A model generated the notes under the pieces. That model searched no databases. It was given only the letters and a program-made list of their open reading frames with translations, and had not been told where the DNA came from. The position numbers and the translations under genes are program-made. A stretch of 64,000 nucleotides of DNA from REEB95 sp035934235 (GTDB lineage Bacteria > Pseudomonadota > Alphaproteobacteria > ATCC43930 > CGMCC-115725): positions 1 through 64,000 of the forward strand of contig DASYYB010000040.1 in the NCBI GenBank assembly GCA_035934235.1, written 5' to 3'. Of the stretch, positions 43,688 to 50,954 are shown one piece after another (positions within the stretch are counted from its first letter, which is position 1; every line of letters starts with the position of its first letter).

Positions 43688-45271
43688 ATGACGACGCTCA
43701 GCGGTATATTGAGTTCGAGCCAGATCGCGAGCCTGATCCAGCAGGCGAATACCGCATTCCAGATGCCTGCCCTTTTGATTCAGAGCCAGGAAAAGCCGAT
43801 CCAGGCGGAAATCTCAGCGCTCGGCCAGGTACAAAACACGCTCTCGAGTCTGCAATCAGCAATGGCGCAACTCGCCAATCTGTCGTCGACGCCGCCGCGC
43901 ACGGTCACTGCCACGCCCAACGGGTCGGTTTCCGGCACGGCAACCGCGACGGCCGTGCCCGGAACCTATTCGTTGTCCAGCATCGTTCTCGCCCACGCCG
44001 AGAATCTGATTTCGAGCCGCTTCACCAGCCAGAGCAGTTCGCTCGGCAGCGGCACGGTTTCGATCAAGGTTGGCACCGGCTCGGCCGTCGTGGTCAGCGT
44101 GCCCACCGGTCAGGATACGCTCGCTGGCGTCGCGTCCGCGATCAACGCCAAGAATGCCGGCGTTTCCGCCGCAGTGATTTTCGACGGCACCGGTTATGAG
44201 CTGACCCTGATCGGCAACAAGACCGGTTCGGCGAACGGCTTCACCGTCACCGGCACCGGCGGCCTCACCGGCCTAAGCTATCACGGCAGCGGCAGCCCGA
44301 TGACGCAATCCCAGGCGGCGTCGAATGCGAGCTTCACGCTCAACGGCATCGCGGTTTCCAGCGGTTCCAACATCATCACCGGCACCGTGCCCGGCGTCAG
44401 CCTGACTTTGCAGGCCAGCGGCTCGGCGACCGTCACGGTTGGCACCGATACGTCGAGCCTGTCGACGGCCGCGCAAGCCGTCGTCAGCGCACTCAACAGC
44501 GCGGTCACCACGATCGGCAAGTACGATACCTACAATGCCGCCAGCGGCGCCGGCCCGCTTCTCGGCGATGTCGGAATCGAGACGCTGCGCCAGAATCTGT
44601 TGAACACGGTTTCAGGCCCCGGTGGCGTCGGCCTGCCGTCGGGGACGGCCTACGGCTCGCTCAGCTCGATCGGTTTCGCGGTGACGTCAAGTGGCACGGT
44701 GACGTTCAACAGCACCACATTCTCGAGCGCGCTGAGCACCAACTATGCCGCTGTGGCGGCGCTCCTCGGCAGCATCGGCACGGCCACCAGTTCGAATGTC
44801 ACCATCGCCGGCGTCGGCATCGCCAAGCCTGGCGCTTATGCCGTCAACATCACGTCGAATAGCGGCGGCACCGTGATCGGCACGGTCAACGGCCAGGCGG
44901 CCAGCGGCACAGGCGGCGTACTCGTCGTCAACGGCGCCGGCGCCGTCAAAGGACTGTCGCTCGACATCGCTGCCGGCGTCACCGGTGCGCTCGGCACGGT
45001 CAGCGTCAGCTCGGGTCTTTACAGTCAGATCACTGGCCTCCTGAACGGCGCGCTGGCGCCGTCGACCGGCTCGGTGACGCAGGAAATCAGCAATCTCAAT
45101 TCGACGCTGACCGCGATGAACAAGCAGATCACGTCGTTGCAACAGCAAGCACAGCAGCAGACAGCTTTGCTGACCCAGCAATACAGCGCCGCGCAGCAAA
45201 CGTTGCAGCAACTCACCACCGTCAGCAGCTTCCTTACGCAGTACTTCTCCGCTTCATCAACCACGAGCTAA
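43688..45271 (+). CDS. fliD: Flagellar filament cap protein FliD (HAP2)
   Basis: A 527-residue protein. The N-terminal coiled region (Ser-Gly-Ile-Leu-Ser-Ser-Ser-Gln-Ile-Ala-Ser-Leu-Ile) and middle domains with Thr-Leu-Ala-Gly-Val-Ala-Ser-Ala-Ile-Asn fit FliD. The C-terminal half has the Leu-Asn-Ser-Ala-Val pattern and a Gln-rich helical tail. It caps the filament and folds flagellin. A GAGGAGG site precedes the ATG, and fliS follows after three bases, the typical fliD-fliS pair. Confidence 0.92.
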   Translation: MTTLSGILSSSQIASLIQQANTAFQMPALLIQSQEKPIQAEISALGQVQNTLSSLQSAMAQLANLSSTPPRTVTATPNGSVSGTATATAVPGTYSLSSIVLAHAENLISSRFTSQSSSLGSGTVSIKVGTGSAVVVSVPTGQDTLAGVASAINAKNAGVSAAVIFDGTGYELTLIGNKTGSANGFTVTGTGGLTGLSYHGSGSPMTQSQAASNASFTLNGIAVSSGSNIITGTVPGVSLTLQASGSATVTVGTDTSSLSTAAQAVVSALNSAVTTIGKYDTYNAASGAGPLLGDVGIETLRQNLLNTVSGPGGVGLPSGTAYGSLSSIGFAVTSSGTVTFNSTTFSSALSTNYAAVAALLGSIGTATSSNVTIAGVGIAKPGAYAVNITSNSGGTVIGTVNGQAASGTGGVLVVNGAGAVKGLSLDIAAGVTGALGTVSVSSGLYSQITGLLNGALAPSTGSVTQEISNLNSTLTAMNKQITSLQQQAQQQTALLTQQYSAAQQTLQQLTTVSSFLTQYFSASSTTS

Positions 45272-45274
45272 ACC

Positions 45275-45658
45275 ATGAGCCCGAACCCACTCGCAGCCTA
45301 TCGCAGCGTCGATTGCGCCGGCATTTCGTCCGAGCGCCTGATGATCGTCGCGTTGGACGCCGTGCAGTTCTTCCTGACGCGCGCCGAAACCGCTATCGAC
45401 GACGAAAATCGCGCGGAAAAGGCACGGGTTCTGGCGCGTGCCGGCCGCGTGATGGAATTCATGCTCGGTCTCACCGGTGTGCAGCCGGGCGAGTTGAGCA
45501 CCCGCCTCGCCAAGCTCTATCGCTTCGTCATTGACGGCATCGTCAAGGGGAATGCCAACGACGACAAGGAGGCGATTGTCTCGGCGCGGGCGGTGATCGA
45601 GGACGTTGGCAAATTCTGGCGGCTGCGGTTTCCGCATGCCGATCTATCCGTGCAATGA
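45275..45658 (+). CDS. fliS: Flagellin chaperone FliS
   Basis: A 127-residue helical protein with the FliS fold: an early Leu-Met-Ile-Val-Ala-Leu-Asp-Ala-Val-Gln helix, Glu-Lys-Ala-Arg-Val-Leu-Ala-Arg-Ala and a C-terminal Trp-Arg-Leu segment. It binds the flagellin C-terminus to prevent polymerisation in the cytoplasm. Its presence is notable because many alphaproteobacteria use FlaF/FlbT instead. It follows fliD by three bases. Confidence 0.88.
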   Translation: MSPNPLAAYRSVDCAGISSERLMIVALDAVQFFLTRAETAIDDENRAEKARVLARAGRVMEFMLGLTGVQPGELSTRLAKLYRFVIDGIVKGNANDDKEAIVSARAVIEDVGKFWRLRFPHADLSVQ

Positions 45659-45716
45659 CCATGCGATGGCATTGCGGATCAAGAACAGCAGGGAACGTTC
45701 CAGCAAGGAGTGGACG

Positions 45717-46040
45717 ATGACGACCAATCCCATCAGTGGCGTGACCAATCCCGTCGTTGCCGATGCCACCGCGCCGGGCACGTCGGCCGCCGGCGGCACC
45801 AAGCCCGACGTCGCACCGTCGGATGTGGCCGCGACTTCCGTCGACAGCGGCGAAGTTTCACACGCGCAAACACTTCTCAACGCGATCAGCACCATGGCGC
45901 AAAACATTCCCTCGGTGGACCCGCAGCGTGTCGAGCAGATCCGCACCGCGATCGAGCAAGGTAAACTGCCGGTTAACGCCCAGAACATCGCCCAGCGCCT
46001 GATGGAGATCGAGGCGCAGCTTACGGCGTCGTCGGGCTGA
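45717..46040 (+). CDS. flgM: Anti-sigma28 factor FlgM
   Basis: A 107-residue protein with an AAGGAG site. The first half is disordered and Ala/Thr/Pro-rich; the second half has the FlgM helical motif Val-Asp-Pro-Gln-Arg-Val-Glu-Gln-Ile-Arg-Thr-Ala-Ile-Glu-Gln-Gly. It holds FliA inactive until hook completion, when it is exported. It follows fliS and precedes the double-HTH regulator, so early and late control genes lie together. Confidence 0.9.
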   Translation: MTTNPISGVTNPVVADATAPGTSAAGGTKPDVAPSDVAATSVDSGEVSHAQTLLNAISTMAQNIPSVDPQRVEQIRTAIEQGKLPVNAQNIAQRLMEIEAQLTASSG

Positions 46041-46090
46041 GGCGGGCCTGATGAAAGCCGGGGATAACGGGGAAAATTGCGAAATTGTTG

Positions 46091-46118
46091 TTGCAAAAAA
46101 TAGGAAAATCGCTAACTT
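46091..46118 (+). promoter_or_regulatory. Flagellar-locus motif with promoter-like -10 before the double-HTH regulator
   Basis: Reads TTGCAAAAA, six bases ATAGGA, AAATCG, then TAACTT at 46113, 16 bases after TTGCAA. The six-base middle is identical to the fliL copy. It lies 56 bases ahead of the regulator gene, so this gene might be controlled by, or itself recognise, the element. Confidence 0.5.
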
Positions 46119-46173
46119 ATCGACTAGGCTTCCGGCCGCGTCCGGACTTTTCCGACGGCGACACGAGAGATCC

Positions 46174-47298
46174 ATGGCAGAGCATCACGACGATCGCGTG
46201 ACGGAACTTGCCAGCCGCATGGCACTGGCCTCGACAAGCGGGCGCAACGTCGTGCGCGGCGAGGTGGTGTTCCCCAACAACATCGAGCGGCTGCGCAAGG
46301 CGAAAGGCCTGACGCAGTCCGAACTCGGCCGGCTGCTGTCGCCGCAAATGGGCGTGTCGACGATTTCGAAGGTCGAATCCGGCGCCCGCCGCCTGACCAA
46401 CCTGCAGATCGAGGACCTTGCGCGCGTACTCGGCGTTCGTGCTGAAGAGATCCCGGTGGTCAAGGGCCGTGACTCCGCCGCGGATATCCGGGAATGGGGC
46501 CGGGTCCAGCGCGACACCGTGCGTTGGAGCGTCGAATCGGGCGCGGCAGCGATCGCCTACGTTTTGGCGGCGCTGCGCACCAAGCATCGCAAGACGCTGA
46601 CCGAGGTCGCGGTCGCCATCGGCAAGACGATCTCGGTTTATCACCGTATCGAGATGGCGACCCGGCTGGCGACCGCGGAAGAGCTCAAGGCAATTGCCGA
46701 GTTCTACAAGCTGTCCGAGCGCGCCCTCAACAAGATGATCGAGGAACGGATCGCCACCCACCAGCAGGAGCTGAAGAAGGGCGTCGCGCCGGAAGATCTG
46801 CTGCCGCGCCGGCCGCGCGCGCTGTTGTGGGACAACGAGCGCTTCGCCGGCGTCGGCGTGCTCGAGCGCGAGGCCCTGCGCCGGTCGTTGCGCGTGGTGA
46901 CGCCGCGGACGATCGAAACCCTCTCAGTCTATGGCGAAATGAGCGGCGCCCCGAACCCGGAATTCGTCTTCGATCGGACGGCCGCGGTCGGCACCGTGCC
47001 GGTTCCGGATTTCTGCGGCAACGGCGAGGGCTGGTTCGCCGCGCGGGCATATTCCAACCGCGTCGGCATCGCGCTGCGGCCGGGTTCGCTGGTTTACGTC
47101 AATACCAGGCGCATGCCGACAATCGGCGACCTCGTGCTGTTCGTGCGCGCCAAAGGCAAGCGCGCCGACTGTGCGGTCGTCGTCGGTGACGGATTCAAGG
47201 ACACACGGCTACGCCTCTACAATCCCGACGAAGAGATTGCGCTAGACGATCCGACGATCGCGGAGATGTTCCGGATCGCGGCGGCCGTTTATCCGTGA
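46174..47298 (+). CDS. Double-HTH (XRE-type) regulator with S24-like C-terminus
   Basis: A 374-residue protein. Residues about 36-94 form an XRE helix-turn-helix (Leu-Arg-Lys-Ala-Lys-Gly-Leu-Thr-Gln-Ser-Glu-Leu-Gly-Arg-Leu). Residues about 131-192 form a second HTH-like region (Lys-Thr-Leu-Thr-Glu-Val-Ala-Val-Ala-Ile-Gly). About 270-345 resembles the LexA/S24 fold but lacks the Gly-Asp-Ser-Met-x-Pro serine motif, so self-cleavage is not expected. It follows flgM and has the shared flagellar-locus element upstream, suggesting a role in flagellar gene control (inference). Alternatively it could be an unrelated phage-type regulator. Confidence 0.82.
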   Translation: MAEHHDDRVTELASRMALASTSGRNVVRGEVVFPNNIERLRKAKGLTQSELGRLLSPQMGVSTISKVESGARRLTNLQIEDLARVLGVRAEEIPVVKGRDSAADIREWGRVQRDTVRWSVESGAAAIAYVLAALRTKHRKTLTEVAVAIGKTISVYHRIEMATRLATAEELKAIAEFYKLSERALNKMIEERIATHQQELKKGVAPEDLLPRRPRALLWDNERFAGVGVLEREALRRSLRVVTPRTIETLSVYGEMSGAPNPEFVFDRTAAVGTVPVPDFCGNGEGWFAARAYSNRVGIALRPGSLVYVNTRRMPTIGDLVLFVRAKGKRADCAVVVGDGFKDTRLRLYNPDEEIALDDPTIAEMFRIAAAVYP

Positions 47299-47319
47299 AG
47301 CCGACGATGACCGTCGGCT
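47299..47319. terminator. Hairpin between convergent genes
   Basis: Perfect eight-base inverted repeat (AGCCGACG / CGTCGGCT) with a five-base loop starting at the stop of the regulator gene, between it and the convergent small gene. No T-run follows on either strand, so it is only a candidate bidirectional terminator. Confidence 0.4.
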
Positions 47320-47329
47320 CGTTGCACGC

Positions 47330-47575
47330 TCAAAGGTTCTCGTACCGTGCCATCTCGCGCTGCACCCACGCGCGAATCATGGCAAGGCGCCGTTCGGCGG
47401 CGACAAGGTCGGAGAAATAGCCGATGTCCAGAGCCAGGTCAGCGACCGCTTCGAGGCACCCGTCGATGTCGTCGACCGGTGTGATTGGCTTGGGTTCGTC
47501 TTCTCCCTCGGGTGCGGTCGAATAACTGGTTTCGGATAGATCGCGAGCGGCACAAACCGCAACTTGCTCAACCAT
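47330..47575 (-). CDS. Small acidic hypothetical protein
   Basis: An 81-residue protein with GGGGAG upstream of the ATG. The first third is acidic and Pro/Glu-rich, and the rest is a helical segment with Leu-Ala-Leu-Asp-Ile-Gly-Tyr-Phe-Ser-Asp-Leu-Val-Ala-Ala-Glu-Arg-Arg-Leu. No family is recognised. It is convergent with the double-HTH regulator. The good ribosome site supports expression, but it could also be a spurious short frame. Confidence 0.5.
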   Translation of the reverse strand: MVEQVAVCAARDLSETSYSTAPEGEDEPKPITPVDDIDGCLEAVADLALDIGYFSDLVAAERRLAMIRAWVQREMARYENL

Positions 47576-47989
47576 TAATTCTCCCCCGGTTAAGCTTTTT
47601 TCACACTGCTGTCGGCGCGTTCTGCACCGTTCCCGATCCGGTTCTGGTCGGGCCCCTACGACACGCGACGTCGCGCGCTTGGCCTGCGCGCTGGTTTGCG
47701 CCGCGAAATCAAACGATGCATCGAGTTGCCCCTCGAACGTTCCGTTATCTGTTTGCCGGCGGGCGTTGTGGACTACCCGAGACGCCGGATGTTTATCGTC
47801 CGATCACGTTCGAAAACTATGGCTGAGCCAGCCCGTTTCGGTCAAGCAGTTAGGCCGACAATTTGGCGTGGATTCAATGGGATAGAGACAAAAAAGACGC
47901 CAGTTCGTTAGCGTTCTGTAATGCCTGCGGGACGCGTCCGGACGCAGTTAACTTTTGGCCCACGAAATCCGGCAAATGACGCCGCGGGA
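47576..47989. other. Intergenic region without recognised gene
   Basis: About 410 bases with a local T-run (TTTTTT near 47594) and no frame with a convincing ribosome site or domain. It must contain the promoter of the minus-strand small gene. TTAA repeats near 47575 and 47590 are 11 bases apart, which is not the CtrA spacing. No tRNA or repeat was seen. Confidence 0.5.
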
Positions 47990-48571
47990 TTAATCAAATC
48001 CGCTTCCGGCCGTAACAAGCGACCGTTGCCGTTCGACCACACCGGAAAAGGAATGTGCGTAATCGAAATTGCCGCTGTTGCCGAACCACGCGCCACGCCA
48101 CTCGATCGCGTCGCCCGGGAACTCGAACCGCATGGCCGTCAGGAAGAGCCGGATCGTCGCGCTGTCGTTGGCCAGCGGCATCAGCAGCCGGTGGCACACC
48201 AGCAAAACCGGCCGGGTCGAATGGTAGCGATTGACGACGAGGACCGGGCGCTGGCTTTCGCAGACGGCACGGTAATTGGCTTCGACATAACGCATGCGCT
48301 CGCCCGAATAAATTTCGTCCATGTATTTGCCGGTGAGATCGGCGCCGTACGCATCGACGATGCCGGTGCCGATCAGGCGATACCGGATTCGTCCGGTGGC
48401 CTCGACGCGTTCGGTGAGCTGTAGATAGGGCAGGAGCGAGGGTGCGATTTCGGTCGCATCGATGTCGCTGCGGGCCGGCATGGGACGCGGCCCGCATTTG
48501 CTTTCCCAGTAGGCTAACGCCGAACCGAGAACCGGGTCGTTGCGAATATCGCCGTACAGTTGAGAACCCAA
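47990..48571 (-). CDS. PAS_5-family protein (alphaproteobacterial PAS sensor-like)
   Basis: A 193-residue protein matching the alphaproteobacterial PAS_5 pattern: Tyr-Trp-x2-Lys-Cys-Gly near the start, Leu-Pro-Tyr-Leu-Gln-Leu, Arg-Tyr-Arg-Leu-Ile-Gly-Thr-Gly-Ile-Val and Leu-Leu-Met-Pro-Leu-Ala-Asn-Asp. It has no output domain. The start is a TTG with GGGGGAA at seven-base spacing. Such proteins occur in many copies in Rhodospirillales and related groups. The function is unknown. Confidence 0.75.
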   Translation of the reverse strand: MGSQLYGDIRNDPVLGSALAYWESKCGPRPMPARSDIDATEIAPSLLPYLQLTERVEATGRIRYRLIGTGIVDAYGADLTGKYMDEIYSGERMRYVEANYRAVCESQRPVLVVNRYHSTRPVLLVCHRLLMPLANDSATIRLFLTAMRFEFPGDAIEWRGAWFGNSGNFDYAHSFSGVVERQRSLVTAGSGFD

Positions 48572-49013
48572 CAGATATTCCCCCGTTCACCGAAACCGCT
48601 TCAAATCAAAGCGGATCGACAGGTCAGGTAATATCCTCCGGTGTTTTCAGGCTGGGCCCAAATCCTTAACTTCGCGTAAAGTGCCCCGCACACAACTCAG
48701 CCGTGTGGGCAACGGAAAATCATCCGGACGGTGCGACCTGTATCGGTCACGTGTGCGATTTGACCTTGCCGACCACGCGGACGCGGAAATCGTCGACCTT
48801 GATTGTCCATGCGAGGAGCGCCCGCGCAGCCGTGGCGCGGCGCCGTCGCCGAGGGCGCGGACGGCCGGGGTAAATTTCTTCCGCGCCCGGCGGCCGATCT
48901 GATAAAGAAGGGCCTGCTATCGGATTAGATCCTTGCCGGATTTTGCCTTGCAAACTTCGCCACGCGCCCAAGCGCCTATTGCCGTCCATCGGGCGAAGCG
49001 GATTCGCACGGTT
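48572..49013. other. Divergent intergenic region
   Basis: About 440 bases between the PAS gene (leftward) and the small lipoprotein gene (rightward). It should hold both promoters. Short frames on either strand lack ribosome sites and look like random Arg/Pro-rich translations. A weak inverted repeat (CCGCTT / AAGCGG) is seen near 48596-48614. Nothing else is recognised. Confidence 0.45.
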
Positions 49014-49349
49014 ATGCTGCGTCTCGCATGTGCGGCGCTGGCCTTGGCGGCCACCGCTTGCGACCGGACCGACTACTTTCCGGCCTCATCCACCTATTAC
49101 AAACCGTGGACCGGCGTGATTCAGGTGACACGCCAGCCGCCGGCGGTTTATCAGCAGCTCGGCATCGTCGTCGCGCACGGCAACTCGACCGCCACCGACG
49201 AAAGCTTGCTCCAGCAGCTGAAAGACCGCGCCGCCGGCATCGGTGCGAACGTTCTCATCGTCACGCAGGACAAAACCCTCACCGGCCACAGTCTGCTCGG
49301 CGTGCCGGAATACGAAATGAGCGGGATCGCCGTTCGCACCGTCCGCTGA
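49014..49349 (+). CDS. Small lipoprotein, unknown
   Basis: A 111-residue protein with a lipoprotein signal (Ala-Thr-Ala-Cys at residues 14-17). The mature part, about 95 residues, has Gly-Ile-Val-Val-Ala-His-Gly-Asn and Ala-Ala-Gly-Ile-Gly-Ala-Asn-Val-Leu-Ile-Val-Thr, like small envelope lipoproteins that fold around a conserved Gly-Ala-Asn turn. The ATG at the signal peptide was chosen over a longer frame. It ends 12 bases before a convergent gene. The role is unknown. Confidence 0.65.
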   Translation: MLRLACAALALAATACDRTDYFPASSTYYKPWTGVIQVTRQPPAVYQQLGIVVAHGNSTATDESLLQQLKDRAAGIGANVLIVTQDKTLTGHSLLGVPEYEMSGIAVRTVR

Positions 49350-49361
49350 CGCGGCGCGGCG

Positions 49362-50549
49362 TCAGGCTGGCGTTAGGATTCCACCGGGCGCGGCCTGAAC
49401 GGCATTGCGCCGGCCGCGCGCCATGACGCAGCCGATGAACAGCACAACGAGCAGCGGCGTGATGAAACCCAGGCGGAAAACCGTCGGCGGATTGATCAAC
49501 GGGCTCGCCCATACCAGCACCGCGACCGTAACCTCGCCGAAGCGGAAGCCGTCCGCATAGCCGCGCACGAAGAACAGCGTCGCGGCAACGCCCAGGAGCA
49601 GGGTGTCGTAATCGATGACATGCGGTGCCGCCAGGATCGTGGCTGCCAGCAGCACGGCGAGCCGCAGATCGTCGGCCATCGGCCGGCGATAGCACCAACC
49701 GACACAACCGGCGGCGGCGATGACCGCCAGCGCCTGCACGAGATTGGCCAGCGCCGCCGGCGCGCCGAGCAGGCTCGCATAAGTATAGATGCTCTGGCCG
49801 TTGATCCGCGCGATCGCTTCCCATTGGGTGTAAACCGCGTTCGGCTCGGTCATCAGCACGATCCACGCACGCCAAGGCTCGAGCCCGAACAGCGCGACGC
49901 TCGCGGCTGCGAGCAGCAGCGCGGCGCCAACGGCGGCGGCGATCGCCTTCCATTGCCGCGCCGCGATCAGCGCGACCGGCACCATAAGACAGAGCTGCGG
50001 CTTGTAGGTGACGATGCCGAGCAGCACACCGCCGAGGATCGGCCGCCGCCGCATCGTCCCGAACCCGGCGAGCAACAGCGCGCAGGTGACGAACGTGTTC
50101 TGGCCGAGGCAGACGGTGAACGCGGCCGCCGGGCACAGCACCAACGATGCGGCATGAATCGCGCGCTCGGCGCCGGTCCTGGCAAACCGCCAGGCGGCGG
50201 CGACGGTCGCGGCGAAACCGAGCGCGAGAAACAGAATTCCGGCCGGTGCGAATGGCAGCCAGCCGAACGGCAGCAGCAGCAACAGCGCATGCGGTGGATA
50301 CAGCCACGGATGCAGCGGGAGAGGATGCGCGAGCCAGTGCGCGAAGCGCGCGTTCAGCAACGCGGTCGATCGCACGCCGTCGTAAAGCAGACCGAGCTGG
50401 CCGTCGAAATAGAGGCCGACGGCGTTGTAGAACACCATCCAGCCTTCGCCCAAAACGCCGGCGAAGGCGCCGAGATAGAACGTCCAACCGCCGACGCCAA
50501 GCGCGCCGCAGAGGATGGCGACTGCCGCCAGGTTTCGCCGTTTCGACAT
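49362..50549 (-). CDS. GT87-like membrane glycosyltransferase
   Basis: A 395-residue, strongly hydrophobic protein with about ten membrane helices. Early Tyr-Asn-Ala-Val-Gly-Leu-Tyr-Phe-Asp-Gly and the Tyr-Pro-Pro-His-Ala-Leu-Leu-Leu-Leu-Leu-Pro-Phe motif match the GT87/DUF2029 family, which use polyprenyl-phosphate sugars to add mannose or other sugars on the periplasmic side. No sugar partner is encoded next to it. Substrate and acceptor are unknown. Confidence 0.75.
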   Translation of the reverse strand: MSKRRNLAAVAILCGALGVGGWTFYLGAFAGVLGEGWMVFYNAVGLYFDGQLGLLYDGVRSTALLNARFAHWLAHPLPLHPWLYPPHALLLLLPFGWLPFAPAGILFLALGFAATVAAAWRFARTGAERAIHAASLVLCPAAAFTVCLGQNTFVTCALLLAGFGTMRRRPILGGVLLGIVTYKPQLCLMVPVALIAARQWKAIAAAVGAALLLAAASVALFGLEPWRAWIVLMTEPNAVYTQWEAIARINGQSIYTYASLLGAPAALANLVQALAVIAAAGCVGWCYRRPMADDLRLAVLLAATILAAPHVIDYDTLLLGVAATLFFVRGYADGFRFGEVTVAVLVWASPLINPPTVFRLGFITPLLVVLFIGCVMARGRRNAVQAAPGGILTPA

Positions 50550-50636
50550 GGATGAAAGGGTCTCCGCCGCAACCCTAACGTCGCACGCGCCGCGTCTAGA
50601 AATGGTTAACGGAGCGTTGCCGGCCGGCGCCGACGC

Positions 50637-50954
50637 TCAACCGAGCTGGATCTGCACGTCGTCGCCGACCACGCGCACCTTGTAGTTTTTGAGATCTTCA
50701 GTGACCGGCGGACACAAGGCCTTGCCGGTCTTGACCTCGAAACGGCCGCCGTGCAACGGACACTCGATCACTTCGCCGTCGAGCCAGCCCTGGCTCAGCA
50801 GCGCGAAGGCGTGCGTGCACAAATTGTCGGTGGCGTAAATTTCGCCGTCCAGATTGTAGAGCGCGAATTCTCGGTCGCCGACCGTCACGCCCAGCACGTC
50901 GCCCGGATTGATCGCCGAGCGTTTCCCCACCGTCACCCAATTCTCGTCAGCCAC
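50637..50954 (-). CDS. Rieske-type [2Fe-2S] ferredoxin
   Basis: A 105-residue protein with the Rieske cluster ligands Cys-x-His and Cys-x2-His separated by 16 residues (Cys-Thr-His ... Cys-Pro-Leu-His). It resembles the BphF/NdoA ferredoxins that carry electrons from a flavin reductase to a ring-hydroxylating oxygenase. A GTG start with AAGGAG at seven bases was preferred to the GTG six bases upstream, which lies too close to that site. It overlaps the end of the reductase gene, but no oxygenase subunits are nearby. Confidence 0.9.
   Translation of the reverse strand: MADENWVTVGKRSAINPGDVLGVTVGDREFALYNLDGEIYATDNLCTHAFALLSQGWLDGEVIECPLHGGRFEVKTGKALCPPVTEDLKNYKVRVVGDDVQIQLG

Noticed and set aside
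47575..47593. TTAA...TTAA pair as a CtrA site
   Set aside because: The half-sites are 11 bases apart instead of 7, and no other CtrA-like site supports it.
47485..47826. Open frame of 113 codons on the plus strand
   Set aside because: Overlaps the better supported small minus-strand gene, has no ribosome site and no recognisable sequence.
48747..48989. Open frame of 80 codons on the minus strand
   Set aside because: Arg/Pro-rich with no ribosome site; overlaps the promoter region of the lipoprotein gene.
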